From: CAYNRA01 sp964399465
GTDB lineage: Bacteria > Bacteroidota > Bacteroidia > Cytophagales > Spirosomataceae
Direction: 5' to 3'
NCBI GenBank assembly: GCA_964399465.1
Contig: CAYNRA010000021.1
Location: 1 to 37,130 of the forward strand
DNA: 37,130 nt
The position numbers and the translations under genes were made by a program. A model generated the notes under the pieces. It searched no databases, was not told the origin of the DNA, and saw nothing but the letters and a program-made list of their open reading frames with translations. Positions 33,595 through 37,130 of this stretch are shown piece after piece (the first letter of the stretch is position 1; every line of letters starts with the position of its first letter).

Positions 33595-36042
33595 TTATGT
33601 ATTTAGACGGTAAATTCGTGCTTTCCAGTATGTTAAGCCAACCGCAATCAAGACGACACTCAAGGAGCTCAAGGGCATGAAAATCGCGGCAATGACTGGA
33701 GATAAAGTTCCTGTTACGGCCCAACTGATGCCAATGATATTGTAAACCAAAGAGAACAGAAAGCTAATTTTAACAACTTGAACGGTATCTTTGGCAAAAG
33801 CTAAAAACACAGGAAGTTTTTCCCAAGATGACGCATCCAACAAGGCATCTGCGGCGGGTGTAAATACGTGTACTTCTTCTGAAATCGCAATACCTACATT
33901 GCTTTGTTGCAAAGCACCTGTATCATTCAAGCCATCTCCTATCATACAAATCATTTCTCCCTCGGCTTGTTTTCTTTGGATAAAGCTGAGTTTGTCGATC
34001 GGTTTTTGATGGAAAAAACGATTTTCTTTTGCAAAATAAGGCGCAATTATTTCCTCTTGACGTTTGTCATCACCTGACAGTAGGATTGTCTTCACCGTTT
34101 TTTGTAAGGCCGTAAGTACCACCTCCCAATTTGCTCGAAAACGCGGTTGGATAGAAAAATAACCAATTATGCTTCCATCAATGCCAATATACACACTTGA
34201 GCCTATCTCGGTTGATGAATTTGTATCCTCAAAATTCCTTGCTATCCATTCGGCTTGTCCAACTTGAACATGTATGTTTTTACACCATCCTTCTATCCCA
34301 AAACCAGGCACTTCTTTGCTGCTTTCAGGAGAAAGGGCAGGAACATTCGCTTCTTCTCTTAAATGAGTGGCAATGGCTTTACTTAACGGATGCGATGATT
34401 GCTCCGTGATGCCAAGAATCATCTGCGAAATATCTGTTGTCAGTTCTTTACCTTGATACGAAACATGTGCTTTTTGGCTGCTTGTAAGTGTTCCTGTTTT
34501 ATCAAAAACAAAAGCGGTTACTTCAGTTAATTTTTGCAAGACATGCTGGTTTTTGACATAAAATTTATTTTGCCCCAATATTCCTAATGACGTGTTCATC
34601 GCAAAAGGAAGGGCGAGAGTCAAAGCGCACGGGCAGGCAACCATTAAGACGGCTGTCACCGTTGGCCAAACAAGAGCGCTATCGACAAATCCCCAATAAA
34701 TTCCAGTTGATGTAGCAATAAATAGTGTAAGTAACGTGAAATATTTACTGAATGCTTCTGCGAGAACGGTTGGTGGGTGCGCTTTTTCTTTTTGAAAAGT
34801 GGCATTGTTCCAAAGTTGCGTTAGATAACTTTGGTCGACTGTCTTGAGGACTTTTAGTTCTACGGTCTGTCCGAGTTGGCGACCTCCAGCATAAATCTTC
34901 TCACCAATACGCTTGGTGACAGGTAGTGACTCGCCCGTTACAAAGCTGTAATCTATCCAAGCTGTTCCTTGTATGACTTCGCTATCGACGGGGATAAGAG
35001 CCTGCGGACGCACCAAAATCCGGTCATTTATTTCTAAATCTTTGATAGATACATACGTCGTGAGGTCATTGTTGATGCGCTCCACCGCCAGCGGAAAGTA
35101 GGACGTGTGGTCGCGCTTGAATGTCAAAAATGCGTATGTTTTCTGCTGAACCCATTTGCCAACTAATAGAAAAAAAACCAATCCCGCCAAACTGTCCCAA
35201 TAACCTGCGGTTCCGTGTGCGAATGTTTCGTACAGACTTCTGAAAAATAGCGCTGATATTCCCAAAGCAATAGGAATGTCCACGGAGACGCTTTGTGTTT
35301 GTTTTTTGAGCAATGCAAGGATGCCTTTCCATGCACCTACGAGATAATCTTGCGCTCCATAAAAATAGACGGGCAGCGCCAAACCAAAGTTTAGATATAA
35401 AAAGAAGGCTTGTAGAAAAGAATCTTGAGCGGAGGAATGGTCTATTTTAAAGTATTCGGGGAAGCTTAATAACATGCTATTCCCTAAACAAAATCCGACG
35501 ACGGCAATTTGGGTAAGTAGTTTTCTATCCTGCTTTTTGTTCCCTTTTTGAACTGAATTCTCTTGTAAAACCGGTTCGTATCCAAGTGTTGTTAATAGCG
35601 TGACGAGTGTAAATACAGAAACGCGGCGAGGATCAAACTGAATAGTAAGTTTCTTTTCTGGAAAATTTAATCGAGAATGATACACGCCTTCTTGTATTTT
35701 AGGCATGTTCTCAAGTAACCAAACACAAGATGAACAATGAATCGAAGGTATGTAAAGTGTGATTGATGCTTGCGTTTCAGACGAAAAAGTAAGCAAACTA
35801 TCTGCAATAGAGGTGTTTTTTAAGAAATCAAATCGACCTTCAAATGATTTAGCTTTGAGACTGACTCCCTTGTTTTGCTCTAAATCATAATAGCCGCATA
35901 GGTCATTGGACTCCAATAAGTCATAGACTGCCAAACACCCTTGGCAACAAAAAGTCTTTTCTTCTTTCTGCCAAGAATCCGTTGCGCAGTCTTCACCGCA
36001 GTGGTAACAGATGGTTTTTATTGGGGTACTTACATGTTCCAT
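33595..36042 (-). CDS. ccoI: Copper-transporting P1B-type ATPase for cbb3 oxidase assembly
   Basis: Inner-membrane P-type ATPase of 815 residues (CcoI/FixI type) that exports copper towards the cbb3 oxidase assembly site. The N-terminus has a Cys-rich domain (Cys12, 15, 19, 32, 33, 36 in CYHCGEDC and FCCQGC), then a heavy-metal-associated domain with HCSSC (Cys103, Cys106). Membrane helices follow, with the ion-pore CPC at 470-472 (MVACPCAL), the phosphorylated Asp514 in DKTGTLT, the TGES loop (VTGESLPV) and the hinge GDGLNDTGAL. The extra N-terminal Cys domain and linkage to ccoS separate it from ordinary CopA. The start at 36042 keeps this domain. Upstream lies an FNR-type palindrome well placed to activate it under low oxygen. 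Confidence 0.93.
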   Translation of the reverse strand: MEHVSTPIKTICYHCGEDCATDSWQKEEKTFCCQGCLAVYDLLESNDLCGYYDLEQNKGVSLKAKSFEGRFDFLKNTSIADSLLTFSSETQASITLYIPSIHCSSCVWLLENMPKIQEGVYHSRLNFPEKKLTIQFDPRRVSVFTLVTLLTTLGYEPVLQENSVQKGNKKQDRKLLTQIAVVGFCLGNSMLLSFPEYFKIDHSSAQDSFLQAFFLYLNFGLALPVYFYGAQDYLVGAWKGILALLKKQTQSVSVDIPIALGISALFFRSLYETFAHGTAGYWDSLAGLVFFLLVGKWVQQKTYAFLTFKRDHTSYFPLAVERINNDLTTYVSIKDLEINDRILVRPQALIPVDSEVIQGTAWIDYSFVTGESLPVTKRIGEKIYAGGRQLGQTVELKVLKTVDQSYLTQLWNNATFQKEKAHPPTVLAEAFSKYFTLLTLFIATSTGIYWGFVDSALVWPTVTAVLMVACPCALTLALPFAMNTSLGILGQNKFYVKNQHVLQKLTEVTAFVFDKTGTLTSSQKAHVSYQGKELTTDISQMILGITEQSSHPLSKAIATHLREEANVPALSPESSKEVPGFGIEGWCKNIHVQVGQAEWIARNFEDTNSSTEIGSSVYIGIDGSIIGYFSIQPRFRANWEVVLTALQKTVKTILLSGDDKRQEEIIAPYFAKENRFFHQKPIDKLSFIQRKQAEGEMICMIGDGLNDTGALQQSNVGIAISEEVHVFTPAADALLDASSWEKLPVFLAFAKDTVQVVKISFLFSLVYNIIGISWAVTGTLSPVIAAIFMPLSSLSVVLIAVGLTYWKARIYRLNT

Positions 36043-36090
36043 GTAGAAAGCGATTGAATGCGCTACAAAGGTCTCGCAATATGTTCATTG

Positions 36091-36133
36091 CAAAGTAGGG
36101 GATAGGTCACGATGAAATATGATATATATCATA
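36091..36133 (-). promoter_or_regulatory. FNR/CRP-type operator and promoter of ccoI
   Basis: A perfect 16-bp palindrome TATGATATATATCATA (36118-36133) contains the FNR half-sites TGAT-N4-ATCA. On the minus strand TACTTTG (36091-36097), a near match to the -7 element, sits so that transcription from about 36084 puts the palindrome centre near -41, the class II activator position. The ccoI start is about 42 bases further on. Confidence 0.6.
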
Positions 36134-36175
36134 ATTTATCTATGTTGTACAGAAAAAGTCCACTTAGTAAAATCA

Positions 36176-36208
36176 TTTGGATTATATACAGAAAACTAAG
36201 TAGTTTTG
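36176..36208 (+). promoter_or_regulatory. Promoter of the cupin gene
   Basis: TTTG (36176-36179), 21-base spacer, TAGTTTTG (36201-36208). Both boxes are exact. Initiation near 36214 gives a leader of about 22 bases and supports the ATG at 36236. Confidence 0.65.
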
Positions 36209-36235
36209 GGTTGAAACCATTTGTCACCTCATAAC

Positions 36236-36754
36236 ATGTCAATTCTTCAATTTCCATCTACTTCACCTCGAGAAGAGGTGTTCTCCTCCATTGAAAACTA
36301 CCTTGCAGACGCTGGATTTACCGTTGTCTCCAAAGATTTTACACGCCCGTGGGGAGGTTTTTTTGTTCTCGATGAAACGCAAGTTCCCTCATTTATCGAG
36401 ACCTTTTTCCCTCACTTATCCCTTGCAGATTTTGAAGGATTTGATAAATTAAGTCCTAAAATTTTAATCGTTGCCCCCGAAAAACGCCTCTCTTGGCAAT
36501 ACCATCACCGCCGTGCAGAAATTTGGAAAGTAATCGGTGGAGAAGCGGGTGTCGTTATTAGTGATACCGACGAAGAAACGTCTGTAACTCAGCTTTCAGT
36601 AGGAACTGTCATCCACTTAAATCAAGGAGAAAGACATCGATTAGTGGGTTTGAGTACGTATGGCGTTGTGGCTGAAATTTGGAAACATACGGACAAAGAA
36701 AATCCGTCTGATGAGGAAGACATCGTGCGTGTGCAAGATGATTTTGGTCGTTGA
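36236..36754 (+). CDS. Cupin protein, type II phosphomannose isomerase C-terminal-like
   Basis: Protein of 172 residues. After a helical N-terminal part (about 1-35) it shows the cupin block of the mannose-6-phosphate isomerase domain found at the C-terminus of ManC/AlgA-type enzymes: RPWGGFF (about 38-44), KILIVAPEKRLSWQYHHRRAE with metal-binding His pairs, WKVIGGEAGVV, VIHLNQGERHRLVG and VVAEIWKHTD, ending EEDIVRVQDDFGR. The guanylyltransferase half is absent, so this is a stand-alone cupin; it may isomerise a sugar phosphate or have another role. An upstream TTG at 36221 is in frame, but the ATG at 36236 fits the promoter better. It is divergent from ccoI, so the operator region may affect both. 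Confidence 0.83.
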   Translation: MSILQFPSTSPREEVFSSIENYLADAGFTVVSKDFTRPWGGFFVLDETQVPSFIETFFPHLSLADFEGFDKLSPKILIVAPEKRLSWQYHHRRAEIWKVIGGEAGVVISDTDEETSVTQLSVGTVIHLNQGERHRLVGLSTYGVVAEIWKHTDKENPSDEEDIVRVQDDFGR

Positions 36755-36774
36755 TGCGTTTGTTCTTAAATGTA

Positions 36775-36820
36775 AGAAAGACCAACGAATGCTGTTCAAT
36801 TCGTTGGTCTTTCTCTTTTT
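36775..36820. terminator. Bidirectional terminator between cupin and dehydrogenase genes
   Basis: A 16-bp perfect stem (36775-36790 with 36799-36814) around an eight-base loop and followed by a T-run on the plus strand. It sits between two convergent genes and can end both transcripts. Confidence 0.9.
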
Positions 36821-37130
36821 ATTTCGGGAATGATGGACGAACCTCAATCTTACTTGGTAAGGTTCTCGCAGGCATTTGAATCAAATCTACGACCATTTGT
36901 CCTATATCTTCCGGCTGGATTTTCCAAGCATCAGCCTCAGAAGGCGTATGATTATTGAAATAAGTAGCCACAGAACCCGGCATGATTGTCGTAACCTTGA
37001 TACCTTCTTTGCGTAAATCCATCATCATGGCTTGTGTAAAGCCAACAAGTCCAAATTTACTCGCATTATAGGCGGTTCCTGCCGGGAAAAAGTTGGTTCC
37101 TGCTAAACTCGCAATGGAAATGTAGTAGCC
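36819..37130 (-). CDS. Short-chain dehydrogenase/reductase, 5' part outside window
   Basis: The frame is open from the window edge (37130) to the stop at 36819, 103 visible residues; the family has about 240, so only the C-terminal half is present. Visible SDR marks are the catalytic Ser in YYISIASLAG and the YxxxK motif in AYNASKFGL, followed by VGFTQAMMMDLRKEGIKVTTIMPGSVAT (the PG segment after the active site). The NAD(P)-binding TGxxxGxG lies outside. The coding sequence continues beyond the window, so the internal ATG at 37026-37028 is not the start. It could be a FabG-like or general SDR oxidoreductase; substrate is unknown. Confidence 0.88.
   Translation of the reverse strand, partial: GYYISIASLAGTNFFPAGTAYNASKFGLVGFTQAMMMDLRKEGIKVTTIMPGSVATYFNNHTPSEADAWKIQPEDIGQMVVDLIQMPARTLPSKIEVRPSFPK

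Noticed and set aside
1..37130. CRISPR array, tRNA/rRNA genes, insertion sequences or prophage
   Set aside because: Intergenic regions were read for direct-repeat arrays, cloverleaf-like T-loop motifs and transposase fragments; none was convincing.

Overview
The window is a chromosomal stretch of a Bacteroidota bacterium, most likely of the order Cytophagales. This rests on two SusC/SusD outer-membrane uptake pairs, a type IX secretion plug-domain protein, a cbb3-oxidase CcoI/CcoS pair of the Bacteroidota kind, moderately AT-rich DNA, starts with little Shine-Dalgarno signal, and several promoters of the TTTG / TAnnTTTG type. No rRNA, tRNA, CRISPR array, transposase or prophage gene was seen. 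The genus cannot be fixed from the sequence alone.

Layout. 1-1957 (+): 3' part of argC, then argD (arginine synthesis). 1958-2317: a gene-free strip full of palindromes, with a 22-bp perfect palindrome plus decayed copies, and a hairpin array whose core recurs about every 20 bp. 2318-5026 (-): a PBP4-type D,D-carboxypeptidase lipoprotein followed by a GntP-family permease. 5027-5905: a long gap holding what looks like the broken N-terminus of a Crp/Fnr-type regulator. 5906-9880 (-): a TPR membrane protein with its own terminator, then ribH-lysC-serS as one transcription unit. 9991-11036 (-): pdhA. 11247-14993 (+): recF and mutS. 14996-18206 (-): an ABC-F ATPase overlapping a type IX secretion plug-domain gene, converging on mutS. 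18283-29503 (-): two head-to-tail SusC/SusD operons; the one nearer the left also carries a third lipoprotein gene. 29726-32087 (-): a RidA-like protein and a second GntP permease. 32260-33288 (-): proB. 33346-36133 (-): ccoI-ccoS behind an FNR-type palindrome. 36176-36820 (+): a cupin gene. 36819-37130 (-): the 3' part of a short-chain dehydrogenase.

How it fits together. Most of the window is housekeeping: amino acid, riboflavin and pyruvate metabolism, translation and DNA repair. Accessory interest lies in the paired SusC/SusD systems, which share a nearly identical N-terminal segment and a related leader but have divergent barrels; in the oxygen-responsive look of the ccoI control region; and in repeats and gene remnants between genes. 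No clear new multi-gene system was found. The strongest unexplained structure is the periodic hairpin array at 2231-2311.
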